DNA of 64,000 bases from Bacillus chungangensis (GCF_030812995.1 NZ_JAUSTT010000012.1:1-64000), one strand, 5' to 3'. Shown: positions 1 to 9,728, numbered from the stretch's first letter. Notes: generated by a model from the sequence alone, not told the origin. A program made the numbers and translations.

Positions 1-17
1 TTAATGCAAAAGTTATC

Positions 18-66
18 AAAGCCGGTGAAATTTTACTCGTCGTAAAATTTCACCGGCTTTTTCATG
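18..66. terminator. Bidirectional terminator after the histidine kinase
   Basis: A perfect 19-bp inverted repeat (arms 18-36 and 42-60, loop TCGTC) is followed by a T-run on the plus strand, and its complement gives a T-run on the minus strand. It lies 40 bp past the stop codon of the kinase gene at 100 and would end the minus-strand two-component operon, and possibly an unseen plus-strand gene to the left. Confidence 0.9.
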
Positions 67-99
67 TCAGAGGTGGGTTTTGTCCCAACCTCTTTACGA

Positions 100-1851
100 T
101 TAATTTGTATGATAGAGTGGAAAGCTGATCGTAATGGTCGTTCCTTTTCCAACTGTTGATTCTAATTGTATTTCACCTTGATGCGCTTCGACGATTGCTT
201 TGGCAATGCTCATTCCTAAGCCTGCACCTTCTGTTGTTTCATCTGTATTGGTGCCTCGATAGTACCGATCAAAAAAATGATCCTTTGTTTCTTCATCTAT
301 CCCAATGCCATTATCTGTGATGATTAATATTGCTTGTTGATTTCTCTGCTTTACTATTGCAGAAACTTCTGTACCAGCAGGATTATGCTTAACGGCATTA
401 TACAAAAAATTGTCTAGCATTCGCTCAAACCATTTTTGGTCTGCCATGATATTGGTAATCTCCTCTGTTTTATCCATAAAAGTAAAGGAGACATGCTGCA
501 TTGTTACATCATTTGCAAACTTTAATACTTGCTCTTGAACAATCTTTACTAAATCAAGCTTCTTCATAGAGAGAGGCAGTGTACTGTTTTTTAATTGAAA
601 GGCAAGTGTGAAATCGGTAGCAAGTTGAACCATATACGTGCCTTTTTCACGAATCGTCTCGCCCATTTCTTGAAGCTCTTCCTTCGTCCACTCGTATTGT
701 CCACTTTCAAGAAGATGGCCATAGCCTTGAATGGTAGACAAAGGTGTCCGCAAGTCATGAGAGATGCCTGTCATCCATTCTTCACGCGTTTTTTCAAGCA
801 ATTGTCTTTCTTTGTCTGACCTATCGAGCTTTTCGGCCATCAGATAGAAAGTATTAATAACTTCTTCGTATAAACGATATCTCATACGAATCTTTCCATT
901 TTTTTTAAATACTTTTTTCCGTTCTTTTTTTGTTAGTACTTCCTCATACAGCCCTTGTTCCATTCTTTCCATCCAACCAATGAAAAGGAGCAGCGGCTGT
1001 CCATATCGAAAAGCATTCCACGCTGAAAAGCCAATGCTCATCAGAAGAACAATTAAACAAAATACAAGGAGCACCAAGATCATTTTTTTAATCATAATTG
1101 GCTGCATGATAGGCTGCTTTTCACTTTTCAAACGATAAAGCATCCATGTTTGATTATGGATTGGATCATGATAAATAGAAATACTCGGATCTTCTTTTTC
1201 AGGTGAAACTTTACTCTTTAAGACATCAAGAGGGGAGAAGTTATCCATATTATTTTGATCACCAATTGCTTGAATGATATTTCCGTTTTTATCCATAATG
1301 TGCAAGTAACCGTCAATATCACTTACTTTTTTTTCTATTTCAGCGGTGAATTCAGGTGTGAGTACGCCATTCGTGCCAAATTCATTTGCCCATTCTTCTA
1401 GTTTCTTAGCAAAATGATCTTCATAGCCTAATAGAAATAGACTTGTATCATTAAACATGGTGTCGATTTGTGCTTGTACATGAAATGTTTTGAAACGATT
1501 TGTTTCTTCTATCTTAATTAATTCAGGGGCTGTATATGTATTTGGTAATTCAGCCGGTGCAGCAATCGAATAAATGACATTTCCTTCTTTATCGACAATT
1601 TGCAGCCACATATTATTTTCTTTTATTTGTTTCTGCAAATCGGAAGGAACGGTGGCGACTCCGTTAGAAACATCTGTTTCAGAAACAATCAAGTCGATGG
1701 CTCCTACCGGAAAATTGCGCTTCATCTCGTCTATTACTAAGTAATGAACAAGGAGAAAGAGCAAGAAAAGAAAGAGACAAAATACAAAAACAGAAACGAT
1801 AAAAAACTGCATGGTGAATTGGAGGGCAATTTTTCTTTTAATAGACTTCAC
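100..1851 (-). CDS. Membrane sensor histidine kinase
   Basis: This 583-residue protein is a two-component sensor that should autophosphorylate and pass phosphate to the regulator encoded just upstream. An N-terminal membrane helix lies at about residues 10-38, a large extracytoplasmic sensor region at about 40-250, and a second helix at about 255-278. The HisKA box has the phospho-acceptor His365 in SHDLRTP. The ATPase domain shows the N box (about 481-490), DNGIGID (about 513-519) and GAGLGMS (about 542-548). The start is GTG at 1851, placed by an AAGGAG-type site lying inside the end of the regulator gene. The stop of the regulator is only 4 bp away, so the two are co-transcribed. The sensed signal cannot be read from the sequence. 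The extracytoplasmic region is large and not one I recognise. Confidence 0.93.
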   Translation of the reverse strand: MKSIKRKIALQFTMQFFIVSVFVFCLFLFLLFLLVHYLVIDEMKRNFPVGAIDLIVSETDVSNGVATVPSDLQKQIKENNMWLQIVDKEGNVIYSIAAPAELPNTYTAPELIKIEETNRFKTFHVQAQIDTMFNDTSLFLLGYEDHFAKKLEEWANEFGTNGVLTPEFTAEIEKKVSDIDGYLHIMDKNGNIIQAIGDQNNMDNFSPLDVLKSKVSPEKEDPSISIYHDPIHNQTWMLYRLKSEKQPIMQPIMIKKMILVLLVFCLIVLLMSIGFSAWNAFRYGQPLLLFIGWMERMEQGLYEEVLTKKERKKVFKKNGKIRMRYRLYEEVINTFYLMAEKLDRSDKERQLLEKTREEWMTGISHDLRTPLSTIQGYGHLLESGQYEWTKEELQEMGETIREKGTYMVQLATDFTLAFQLKNSTLPLSMKKLDLVKIVQEQVLKFANDVTMQHVSFTFMDKTEEITNIMADQKWFERMLDNFLYNAVKHNPAGTEVSAIVKQRNQQAILIITDNGIGIDEETKDHFFDRYYRGTNTDETTEGAGLGMSIAKAIVEAHQGEIQLESTVGKGTTITISFPLYHTN

Positions 1852-1855
1852 CCTA

Positions 1856-2566
1856 TTATCGCTCCTTTACAAGCTTGTAGCCTAAACCTCTAATCGTTAA
1901 AAGATAGGTTGGTTGGCTAGGGTTCGGTTCAATTCGTTCGCGGATTCGTCTAATATGAACCATAACAGTGTTATCGTCTACATAATTATCGAATCCCCAT
2001 ACATGCTCCAGCAATTGTATTTTTGAAAAGACACGATTAGGATGCTTGCAAAAAAAGAGCAGCAGTAAAAACACTTGTGCCGGACAGGAAACAACCTCTC
2101 CATTGACGATCAATTCTCCAGCATCTTCATCAACGACAAATCTGCCGAAATCGTAGCGTTTTTTTCTATTTTCTTCTCTTATTTCCGTTTGTGTTATCGT
2201 TCCTCTTCGAAGCCGCGCTTTAATTCTCGCAGCAATTTCTAAAGGATTAAAAGGCTTCGTTACATAATCATCTGCGCCAATCGCAAACCCTGTTAAAACA
2301 TCTAGGTCAGAGATTCTCGCTGTTAAAAATAAAATATGAGCATCAGATGTTTCGCGGATTTTCGGACAAATATCAAATCCACTTTGATCTGGCAGCATCA
2401 CGTCTAAGATAATCATTGTTGGTGCATGCTCTTCCACGATCTCTAGCGCGTCCTTGGCTGTATATGCTGTATATATATGCTGAAATCCTTCTTTTCTAAG
2501 TACAGTTTCAATCATTTTAACGATCGATTTTTCATCATCAACGAGTAAGATTTTTGCATTTTCCAT
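1856..2566 (-). CDS. OmpR/PhoB-family response regulator
   Basis: This 236-residue protein has a receiver domain with the acidic pocket at residues 10-11, phospho-acceptor Asp55 and Lys104 in VTKPF, followed by a C-terminal winged helix (about 140-235) typical of OmpR/PhoB proteins. A longer reading frame runs upstream to 2662, but the ATG at 2566 follows a perfect AAGGAGG site with good spacing and gives the normal family start (ENAKILLVDDE). It is the first gene of a two-gene minus-strand operon with the sensor kinase and is divergent from the DUF418 gene, which is a plausible but unproven target. Confidence 0.93.
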   Translation of the reverse strand: MENAKILLVDDEKSIVKMIETVLRKEGFQHIYTAYTAKDALEIVEEHAPTMIILDVMLPDQSGFDICPKIRETSDAHILFLTARISDLDVLTGFAIGADDYVTKPFNPLEIAARIKARLRRGTITQTEIREENRKKRYDFGRFVVDEDAGELIVNGEVVSCPAQVFLLLLFFCKHPNRVFSKIQLLEHVWGFDNYVDDNTVMVHIRRIRERIEPNPSQPTYLLTIRGLGYKLVKER

Positions 2567-2728
2567 TGTTTTTGACACCTCCTTGTTAGAATAGCATATA
2601 AACCTTAACGTGTACTTAACAATTTTGTGGGAATTTATGTGTTCGTAAGCCTTCGGTTTCATTCCAGTAATTCTTGTATTTTACGATAAGTACGATAACT
2701 TAAGTGTTAAACAAAGGTGGAACAAAGA

Positions 2729-3931
2729 ATGAATAAAAGTGGAACAAGAATACAAGTAATCGATGGTATTAGAGGCTTTAGTTTAATAGGAATTTTAATG
2801 GCTAATATGCTGATTTTTCAATTTGGCATCTGGGGAAAGGAACAGCTTCCATTATATTCACTTCCTATTATAGAAGAGAAAGCTTTTCAAGTAATAAAAA
2901 TTGTGTTTGAATCTAGCTTCATCCCAATCTTTACTTTTTTGTTTGGCTACGGGATGATCAAAATGAAAGAGAGTTTGGAGAGGAAAGATTTAAAGGTCAA
3001 AAGATATTTTGCCCGCCGCTCTATTTTATTATTGATACTTGGATTACTACATGGCACTTTCCTATGGGAAGGAGATATTTTACTTTATTACGGCATTAAT
3101 GGACTTTTCTTGCTAATGTTTTTAAAGCGAAAAAAGAAAACGATGCTTATTTGGATGTCTATCGCTTATATTCTTGCTTCTTTAATCGGATTTGCTAATG
3201 TAGGGGTAACAAAAGATGAGAAAACCAAAATAGAAAATTATGCGAAAGAGACAATTACTATTTATGGAAGCGGCAGTTATATGGAGATAATGGATCATCG
3301 CAATAATGCAGATCCGATTGAAATGCCTGAATATTTCATTCTACTTAGCCTATTGCTTATACCGATTTTATCGATGCCAATGTTTTTATTTGGCATGTAT
3401 GCTGCAAAAAGTGAGTGGTTTCATGAACCGAATAAACATCATTCCTTGTATCGGCGACTGGCGTTCCTTTTGATTCCAATCGGAATCATTTTTAAATGTT
3501 TGCCTGCATTTGTTTCCAAACATGTATTATTTAAGGTTATCGGAACAATAGGAGGAGATGTGTTGGCAATTGGCTACATTTTTGGATTAGCAGCTATTTA
3601 TGCAAGCGGGAAGCTGACATTCATGTTAAGATGGTTTGAAAGCATGGGCAAGATTTCGTTAACGAACTATTTAATGCAAACAATCATTTGTACGACGATA
3701 TTTTATGGATATGGCTTTGGATTATTCGGTAAAGTAGGAGTAATCGGCGGATTTTTCTTAGCGATCATTATATTCGCCATTCAAGTTGCAGCTAGCCATT
3801 GGTACTTAAAACGCTGGCGTACGGGACCAGTAGAAAAAATTCTGCGAATGTGGACAAATTTCTCTTGGAATGGCACAGCAAAGAGAAAAGTGCCTAAAGA
3901 TGTGAAAATCGACGTAAATACTCAAGTGTAA
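2729..3931 (+). CDS. DUF418 family integral membrane protein
   Basis: This 400-residue protein begins with the DIRG/DGIRGFSLIGILMAN-type motif of the DUF418 family (related to YeiB) and has about seven to nine hydrophobic segments. A conserved C-terminal section contains a GKISLTNYLMQ motif near residue 315 and ends in a basic tail. The ATG at 2729 is preferred over an upstream GTG at 2717 because the AAAGGTGG site lies eight bases before it and overlaps the GTG. The biochemical role of DUF418 proteins is not established; they are often called putative transporters. It is divergent from the two-component operon, with a 160-bp shared intergenic region. Confidence 0.85.
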   Translation: MNKSGTRIQVIDGIRGFSLIGILMANMLIFQFGIWGKEQLPLYSLPIIEEKAFQVIKIVFESSFIPIFTFLFGYGMIKMKESLERKDLKVKRYFARRSILLLILGLLHGTFLWEGDILLYYGINGLFLLMFLKRKKKTMLIWMSIAYILASLIGFANVGVTKDEKTKIENYAKETITIYGSGSYMEIMDHRNNADPIEMPEYFILLSLLLIPILSMPMFLFGMYAAKSEWFHEPNKHHSLYRRLAFLLIPIGIIFKCLPAFVSKHVLFKVIGTIGGDVLAIGYIFGLAAIYASGKLTFMLRWFESMGKISLTNYLMQTIICTTIFYGYGFGLFGKVGVIGGFFLAIIIFAIQVAASHWYLKRWRTGPVEKILRMWTNFSWNGTAKRKVPKDVKIDVNTQV

Positions 3932-3934
3932 ACC

Positions 3935-3998
3935 TAAACTCCAAACAAACAGCCTCCTGCCTCTTTCGCTTCTTGCGATTAGAAGTTGGAGGCTGATG
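3935..3998. terminator. Weak convergent hairpin
   Basis: CAGCCTCC near 3950 pairs with GGAGGCTG near 3985, with CTTCT/AGAAG pairing inside. The following T-tracts are poor on both strands. It lies between two convergent genes and may be a weak bidirectional terminator. Confidence 0.45.
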
Positions 3999-4012
3999 CC
4001 ATTCGTTAAAAA

Positions 4013-4906
4013 TTACGAAGTAAAAAGCGGCTGCTTTAACAAACTTTTAGGGATTGAAACTCGTACAGTAACGAGTGGATTGACGATTTGACTAATCTGC
4101 AAATCACAAACTGCACTTAAAAGCCGATACGCATCATTATAGGATAAGGAAAGCTGTTTTTGAATGGTGAAGACCGCGGTCTCCAACCCTTTCTCAATCG
4201 CTTGATCTAATGTTTCATCTGAAGCAACAATCATATAGGCTGTATCCGTTTCTACAATCGGCATCGAAATTTCCTGCTGGAAACTCGTTGCTTTCATTGT
4301 GACTCTCCCGCCAATTTCGACGCCAGAACCGTTTAGTTCGCCATCTCCCATTGCAGCATGTAAGTCGCCAAGTGCCAGCAGGCCGCCGTCATGAAAAACA
4401 GGCAAATATACTTTGCTGCCTGCTGTGATATATTTTGTATCCAAATTGCCGCCATGGTCGCCAGGTGATTCACATTTTACTTCTCCAATTTTTGGGGCGG
4501 TTCCAATCACACCGATCATTGGATTTGCTTCTATTTGCAAGTCATCACGAAAGATAACTTTTCCATCTCGGACAGGCAAGATTCTTGTATCCATCACGTC
4601 AACGTGTTTTCCAAGCGGCCCCATCCCAGGGTAAAGCACCATGACGCCAAACGCTTCTGTTTCTATTTTTATGATTTCCACACAAAGTGTTTCTTTTTCC
4701 TTTAGACCATTGATGTAAATTGGGCCAGTAGCTGGATTCAGATGATCAATTTGCACTTCTTTGCGAAGCTGTTTTTCACTTGTTATTGCCCCGCCATAGC
4801 AATCGAATGTTTCGACACAAAACGTTTCATTAAGTTCCACCGTATAGGCAGGCGAGTGGGTTGCTGAAAAACTAGCAATAAACTTTTCTTTTTTCAACAC
4901 ATTCAT
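4013..4906 (-). CDS. Acetamidase/formamidase family protein
   Basis: This 297-residue protein has the layout of the acetamidase/formamidase (FmdA/AmdA) family, which hydrolyses short amides to ammonia and carboxylate. Diagnostic stretches include the GDLHAAMGDGE segment with its acidic and histidine residues, the CESPGDHGGNLD segment and the VGGRVT-like strand. No signal peptide or membrane helix is seen, so it should be cytosolic. The reading frame extends upstream to 4951, but the ATG at 4906 has an AAGGAG site at good spacing. The promoter region is short, because a copy of the dispersed repeat begins about 35 bp upstream of the start. The true substrate is unknown; many family members are uncharacterised. 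Confidence 0.88.
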   Translation of the reverse strand: MNVLKKEKFIASFSATHSPAYTVELNETFCVETFDCYGGAITSEKQLRKEVQIDHLNPATGPIYINGLKEKETLCVEIIKIETEAFGVMVLYPGMGPLGKHVDVMDTRILPVRDGKVIFRDDLQIEANPMIGVIGTAPKIGEVKCESPGDHGGNLDTKYITAGSKVYLPVFHDGGLLALGDLHAAMGDGELNGSGVEIGGRVTMKATSFQQEISMPIVETDTAYMIVASDETLDQAIEKGLETAVFTIQKQLSLSYNDAYRLLSAVCDLQISQIVNPLVTVRVSIPKSLLKQPLFTS

Positions 4907-4940
4907 ACTATCACACTCCTTATATATGATCTTTCCTATC

Positions 4941-5181
4941 TTTATCCCCATCTAACTGGCAAGTCAACATCCCCACCTTAGGGGGGAAGAGGAGTCAGAA
5001 GCGCTAGGTAGGGGATAACTGAAGGTCGAATGTCCGATTGGTTCGGGTCGCCCTGGATAAGCAGCATCGCACGAAGAAATAGCGGTTTTCTTTTTTTAGG
5101 ACGCTTTCGATCTTAGCCTTTGTTCTACTCTTTATGAGTGGGGGATAAAAGAAAACTCCCGCTCATGGAAGTTTCACTTTA
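4941..5181 (+). repeat. Dispersed dual-hairpin repeat, copy 1 (long form)
   Basis: It starts with TTTATCCCCATCTAACTGG and ends with GGAAGTTTCACTTTAT, the termini shared by all copies. The left hairpin is degenerate here (ACTGGCAAGT and CCCCACCT remain). The right hairpin pairs GAGTGGGGG with CTCCCGCTC imperfectly. The middle contains the GATTGGTTCGGG, CATCGCACGAAGAA and TTAGCCTTTGTTCTACT blocks. It lies directly upstream of the acetamidase-like gene and carries no ORF. Confidence 0.9.
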
Positions 5182-5289
5182 TATAGTGTATCGCGTAAAG
5201 TCTTCACTAGTAAAGAAAAAACATTCTCATAAAATAGCATTAAACAGAGTGAATATGATACGCTTAGAGAAAATGAATAATAGGCAGGG

Positions 5290-5487
5290 ATGATTGTGGA
5301 AAAAGTTTATTACTATGCCACTTTGTTTTTTGGCACCTTTATTACGCTTGCATTGATTATTTTTTCAATTTTTGCTTTTCGGCTTGGATACCCGGTGATC
5401 GGAATCTTCCTGGTATTGATCGTAATTGCTTCTATTTTTGTCTACATTGTTTTTATGAAAAAATGGGACAAACAGAAGCAAGTCTAA
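5290..5487 (+). CDS. Small two-helix membrane protein, unknown function
   Basis: This 65-residue protein is almost entirely two hydrophobic helices (about residues 8-28 and 34-55) with a short charged C-terminus (KKWDKQKQV). I do not recognise the family. The ATG at 5290 sits very close to a GGCAGGGA site, so a GTG two codons later at 5296 is an equally good start. It stands alone between a repeat copy and a long region without clear genes. Length and composition support a real small membrane protein, but nothing in the context gives a function. Confidence 0.6.
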   Translation: MIVEKVYYYATLFFGTFITLALIIFSIFAFRLGYPVIGIFLVLIVIASIFVYIVFMKKWDKQKQV

Positions 5488-5739
5488 ATGAACAGTCTAA
5501 GTTAAAAGGGTGGAAACCAAAAAAGATGAATGCTATACAGTGAGGGTTTGCTGAGACGCGTCATTAAACCTAAAATTTAGGATTAGACAAAATGCCATGG
5601 GGAGACGTTTTTTCGATTAGGGTTCAAGGAAAAGACTTTATAAAAAGCTTAGCGAGTTAAATGATAAAAAAGAAGGTTGCTTCACATTTTAAAAAGGCAA
5701 GGGAGTAAATGGGTCCGCTTCAATACTCAAAAGCGATTG

Positions 5740-5778
5740 GAAGAAAAGAAAAACCCCATTGTGAAGGGTTTTGAATTT
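5740..5778 (-). terminator. Terminator for the small Cro-like gene
   Basis: On the minus strand AAAACCC pairs with GGGTTTT around a nine-base loop and is followed by the T-rich run TTTTTCTTTTCTT. It lies just after the stop codon at 5782 of the broken Cro-like gene. Confidence 0.65.
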
Positions 5779-5781
5779 GAA

Positions 5782-5978
5782 TTAGGAAGATATATGGAGA
5801 AGTTTTAAGACTCGTTCACGAATTTTTTTGTTTGGCTGTGTACCAGAAATTATTTCAGATAAGCGCGTCATAGGGATTTGGTTTTTTTCACAAAATTCTT
5901 TCTGCGTAAGCTGCAACTCAGCAAGACGGCGTTTGATTTCCCATCCAAGCGGAGTAATCGGTCGTTTTCTTACCCCAT
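5782..5978 (-). pseudogene. Small Cro/XRE-like DNA-binding protein, frame broken at its start
   Basis: On the minus strand a good site (AAAGGAGATACAGCC) precedes an ATG at 5978, which is followed by GGGG and then an immediate stop in that frame. One frame over, an unbroken reading frame runs to a TAA at 5782 and encodes about 64 residues beginning VRKRPITPLGWEIK and containing a helix-turn-helix-like segment (LQLTQKEFCEKN, IPMTRLSEIISG). Adding one G to the G-run after the ATG would restore Met-Gly-Val-Arg-Lys-Arg. This is therefore either a real homopolymer frameshift or a sequencing error. A terminator follows. It resembles small phage-like Cro/XRE regulators. Confidence 0.7.
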
Positions 5979-6230
5979 GGCTGTATCTCCTTTCCCTTTT
6001 TAAGGCATAAATATTTGTGTGACGCTTACTATAAGGATATGTGATCTGTTTTTAAATGTGTATGGAGTGCTGTGTGGGTCATTTTACACTGTGATTTTGT
6101 ATTTAAGATCAATTGGTTGAGAAACATCCCTTATGCCGCTTACCTTTCGCAATCTATGGACAGAAATCTCTCCATTAAGAACGTAATGCCACCGTTTGTA
6201 AGATAAAATAGTAAAATGAATCAGACTGGT

Positions 6231-6446
6231 TTATTTTAACTCTATAAATTTAGCTGAATATTGGGACTTTTGTTCTTGCTGCAATCCTTCAAAGATTTGT
6301 TTAAAACGGATAAAAGTCTGCAGCGCATAGTGATTTGCTTCATCAATATCAGTTGTTGCTTTGAAATCAAAAGTATCTGCACTTTTTATCAGCGCATAGC
6401 CTGCTTGTCTTAAAACATAACCATATGTATATTGAAAAATACGCAT
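6231..6446 (-). CDS. Conserved-looking small protein, unknown function
   Basis: This 71-residue soluble protein starts MRIFQYTYGYVLRQAG and has mixed charged and aromatic residues, with no membrane segment or recognised motif. The ATG at 6446 has a perfect AGGAGGG site; the longer upstream extension to 6521 is not supported. I do not recognise a family. It is flanked by gene-poor DNA on both sides. The clear ribosome binding site makes a real gene likely. Confidence 0.65.
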   Translation of the reverse strand: MRIFQYTYGYVLRQAGYALIKSADTFDFKATTDIDEANHYALQTFIRFKQIFEGLQQEQKSQYSAKFIELK

Positions 6447-6536
6447 GTAAACCCTCCTGTTTAGCTGTAGAAAGAAACAAACTCTGCACATTTTCTTTAC
6501 TTGTATGAATGAAAGTTCCACTTCTCACTTGTTTTT

Positions 6537-7540
6537 GATATCCTAAAAGTATACGTAATCAAGTTACGATTTGATCATCTCAAACTTGGGTCATTTGAAA
6601 TTGATTACTGTCTTCATACAAATAACGAACGCATTGCCTTGGATGTATAAGTTCAATTGTTTTTAAAAAATTGCGAAGACCAGCAGACATCTCCATGCAC
6701 ATGGAAAAGAATGACGAAAGCACGAACCCTTTGGGCTTAGGGTAATGGGATAAACGTGTCCGTGTGTCTTGTTTCAGTCGGAGTATAAGCAGGGAAAGTA
6801 CTTATACAAAGCTGATTTTATATACTTCTTGCAGAAGTAGGCAAGTAGATGCTAGCTGATCCTCGCTTTAAAATGGTTTCCTCGGTTTCAATTCAATTTT
6901 TTGATAGTAGTAGTGGTATGCCCAGTGTTTTTAAGGTGATGGAAATGACGGCGGGATAAGAAACAAGCTGTGCTGATGTTATAACTTGTATTGGGCTCCT
7001 CTTCTTTTTGTAAGCGTTTCTGCCGTTTCATATGCGTCTCTGATAAATGCAAACTTAATAAATGACTTCATGCGACACCAGGGATAGCATGAAATAGCAT
7101 TGTTTAGTAGACCTTTTCTTTTTAGTCACACATATTCTTTTTGTTATGTCCAGATCGTGCGTGTACGTAAGAATAAAAGAAGAGGCTATTTATGAGTTTG
7201 TTATATGCAGATGCCTATCATCACTCTGTGTGATGCCCAATGTTTAAGAAACGGAAGGGAAGCTGTGTTCTATCACCTAAACGCCGTTCATCTCTATGTT
7301 GAAAAAGTAGAATAGTAATATGCTGTCTCTCAATACTAGAAGATGATCCACCAACATTGGCTGATTTATTTCCATCTATCAAAAGCATAAAAAGCGTTTA
7401 CAGAAATGAGAGATGTTTCCATGATGAAATGAAACCGAGACTATGCTTTTGATTAATTCTATTTTACTACGAATTAGGAGTAAAAGCAACCTTTTTGTTA
7501 CGAAAATGGAGTGAGATAGTAAAATTGTTTTAAAATGGAG
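6537..7540. other. Kilobase gene-poor stretch
   Basis: I find no reading frame here with a ribosome binding site and credible protein composition on either strand. Small palindromes occur, such as TACTTC-TTGCA-GAAGTA near 6821. The 76-codon frame at 7379-7609 on the minus strand lacks a good start site and overlaps the XRE gene. The stretch may be decayed DNA. Confidence 0.5.
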
Positions 7541-7548
7541 TGAGTGAC

Positions 7549-8166
7549 ATGAGTTTTGGTAAACGTTTAAAACAGTTAAGAAAGTTAGAAGGCATTTCAA
7601 TGGCATCATTAGGAAGCCATATCGGCACCTCTTCTAGTCGAATAAGTGATTGGGAAAATGAAAAAACTCACCCATCTTCTGTTTTTATTGTTCGTATTGC
7701 TCGATATTTCAACGTGTCAATTGATTGGTTATTAACCGGAGTAGAATTTGATGAGTATCTTGCCGTTTCAAAGATGGGAGATTTAACAAATGAGGAGGAA
7801 GCACTTATCCACTCGATAGTTGAACGGAATGAGATTGAAGACCCATTGTTATTTAAGAAGGCCGTCTCATATTTTTGTCAGTGGATGAAAGCAGAAAATG
7901 CTTCTGTTTCAATAAATAAGGAATCCCTTGAGTATTTATACTATTTACTTTTGACTTTTGTACATCGTCATAAGGCTGCGAGTGAAAAGATACAACCAAA
8001 TATTGCCGAACAAACTCAACTTTATAAACCAGAACAAGAATGTTATCCATCTTCTGATGAACAGCATCTGCTGCTTCTTTTTCGCCAGCTCTCTAAGCGG
8101 GATAAGACTGAAATTGTATCGATTATGGAAATGAAAAAAACATATGGGAAAAAAGCTGATTCCTAA
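7549..8166 (+). CDS. XRE-family transcriptional regulator
   Basis: This 205-residue protein has an N-terminal helix-turn-helix of the XRE/Cro-CI class (about residues 4-58: FGKRLKQLRKLEGISMASLG, then SRISDWENEKTHPS, then LARYFNVSIDWLLTG-like). The C-terminal 140 residues are charged and probably serve oligomerisation or signal sensing, with no recognised domain. The ATG at 7549 is preferred to the GTG at 7540, because GGAG lies eight bases before it and overlaps the GTG. It is monocistronic and followed by a shared bidirectional terminator. The target genes are unknown. The large C-terminal part is more typical of chromosomal or prophage repressors than of minimal Cro proteins. Confidence 0.85.
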   Translation: MSFGKRLKQLRKLEGISMASLGSHIGTSSSRISDWENEKTHPSSVFIVRIARYFNVSIDWLLTGVEFDEYLAVSKMGDLTNEEEALIHSIVERNEIEDPLLFKKAVSYFCQWMKAENASVSINKESLEYLYYLLLTFVHRHKAASEKIQPNIAEQTQLYKPEQECYPSSDEQHLLLLFRQLSKRDKTEIVSIMEMKKTYGKKADS

Positions 8167-8228
8167 CACTAGAATGTGATGCGCATTTATTCGTGCTGCT
8201 ATCGTTCGTAACTGAATTACGAAAAATG

Positions 8229-8262
8229 AAAAACAGGCTAAAAAACTTTTAGCCTGTTTTTC
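8229..8262. terminator. Bidirectional terminator between XRE gene and chemoreceptor
   Basis: AAACAGGCTAAA (8231-8242) pairs with TTTAGCCTGTTT (8248-8259) around a short loop, with T-runs in both directions. It serves two convergent genes. Confidence 0.9.
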
Positions 8263-8285
8263 TTCATATCTTTTTCCGATCACGA

Positions 8286-9728
8286 TTATAAACGATATTT
8301 TTGAAGAGCTGCATCGATCTTTTTGCTTAATGCTGTTAAGCTTCCTGTTAGCGTTTCTATCTTTGAAATGGAATGTGATTGTTCAGTGACGGATGCTGTC
8401 ACTTGTTCCGCAGAAGCCGCTGTTTCTTCAGAAACAGAAGAAACATTATGAACCGCATGAATAATTTTATTACTTTGCTCTGTGACATGTTGAATTTCAT
8501 CATTCAATTTCTCAATAGCTTCTGCCAGCTGTTGGACAGTGCTAGAGATTTTATTAAATTCCGACTCTGTATTGCCGACCGCTTGACTTAATTGTTCTGA
8601 AATTGAAATTGTAGTAGCCATCGCGGTCACTGTACCTTCTGTTTCTTGTTCTATTCCAGCAATCATCTCTTGTATTTGTTGAGTTGCATGGTTTGATTCT
8701 TCAGCTAGTTTCCTAACTTCATCGGCAACAACAGCGAATCCTTTGCCATGCTCGCCAGCTCTAGCAGCTTCAATGCTAGCGTTTAATGCCAACAAATTAG
8801 TCTGCTGAGAGATGTTGTTGATTGTATCCGTAATGTTTGAAATATCTTGTATTTTATTATAAAGACTAGTGATGCCAAGACTAATTTGATCAGAGGCTTG
8901 AATCGCCTCATCGTTAGCTGTTTTTAATGCGACCATCATTTCTTTGCCTGTTAAGGTGGCATTCTCGGAAATAGCAGTAATTTTTTTCATCGCTTCATTT
9001 TCTTTGTTCATTTTTAAGATCGATTCTGTTAATTCTTGAACATGCCCATTCGTTTCTTCTAGATCAGTTGCTTGAGAAACAGCTCCTTTCGTAATTTCAT
9101 TCATTGCACTTCCGACTTCTTGGCTGCTTGCAGCAGTTTCTGAAAACGCAGCAGTAAGTTCATTGGTTGTTGCAAGAAGGCTTGAGCTTGTATCTTGAAG
9201 CTCATGAAATAAAGTGCGGAGCTTGCCAATTATTTGATTAAACGAAATACTTATTTGTCCAATTTCATCTCTAGACTCTTTCAATTTTTCTTCTGTTAAA
9301 TCGCCGTTCGCCAACTGCAAGTAATTTGCTGACACTTTTTTTAAGAATTGCAATTTGTTTCTTGCTGCAATAAAGATTAATAATGCCCCAACAATTGCCG
9401 TTGCTATTGTCATCAAAAGAAGCAGCCATTTCATTGTATGTATTGATGTATCAGAGCCTTTAGAACCGTAAATGGCTGTTTCAGCTTTTTCTTGAGCTTC
9501 TTTGCTACTGATATTGCCAGTCTCTACTTCTTCTTGCAGCTGTTCAAGAGCTGGAATTCCTGAACTCATCAGCTGTTCTACATTTACCTTGCTGCTGTTA
9601 TTCAATGCTTTTTTGGCATAGAAATAGCTAACAGACCCTATCGTTCCACCGACAGCAAGCATCACTGCCATCGTGAGCACTAGCAGTTGGAATGAGATAT
9701 TTTTGGAGAATGATATGTTTGATTTCAA
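8286..9728 (-). CDS. Methyl-accepting chemotaxis protein
   Basis: This membrane chemoreceptor of 481 residues couples an external signal to CheA/CheW. There is a first helix at about residues 13-37, a short extracytoplasmic stretch of only about 60 residues, a second helix at about 99-123, a HAMP-like linker (about 125-178) and a long signalling coiled coil. The coil tip carries the highly conserved [16 protein letters not shown] and [12 protein letters not shown] segments near residues 310-345. The start is TTG at 9728, because it follows AAAGGAGG with eight bases spacing. The upstream frame from 9764 would put the binding site inside the gene. The small sensor region suggests sensing through the membrane, through HAMP or through a partner rather than a classical ligand pocket. 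No che or flagellar genes are nearby. Confidence 0.93.
   Translation of the reverse strand: MKSNISFSKNISFQLLVLTMAVMLAVGGTIGSVSYFYAKKALNNSSKVNVEQLMSSGIPALEQLQEEVETGNISSKEAQEKAETAIYGSKGSDTSIHTMKWLLLLMTIATAIVGALLIFIAARNKLQFLKKVSANYLQLANGDLTEEKLKESRDEIGQISISFNQIIGKLRTLFHELQDTSSSLLATTNELTAAFSETAASSQEVGSAMNEITKGAVSQATDLEETNGHVQELTESILKMNKENEAMKKITAISENATLTGKEMMVALKTANDEAIQASDQISLGITSLYNKIQDISNITDTINNISQQTNLLALNASIEAARAGEHGKGFAVVADEVRKLAEESNHATQQIQEMIAGIEQETEGTVTAMATTISISEQLSQAVGNTESEFNKISSTVQQLAEAIEKLNDEIQHVTEQSNKIIHAVHNVSSVSEETAASAEQVTASVTEQSHSISKIETLTGSLTALSKKIDAALQKYRL

Noticed and set aside
2717-2728. GTG start for the DUF418 gene
   Set aside because: The GTG overlaps the ribosome binding site that serves the ATG at 2729.
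5828-6010. 60-codon plus-strand ORF
   Set aside because: It is antisense to the Cro-like gene, which has the better start site and composition.
7379-7609. 76-codon minus-strand ORF
   Set aside because: It is antisense to the start of the XRE gene and lacks a ribosome binding site.
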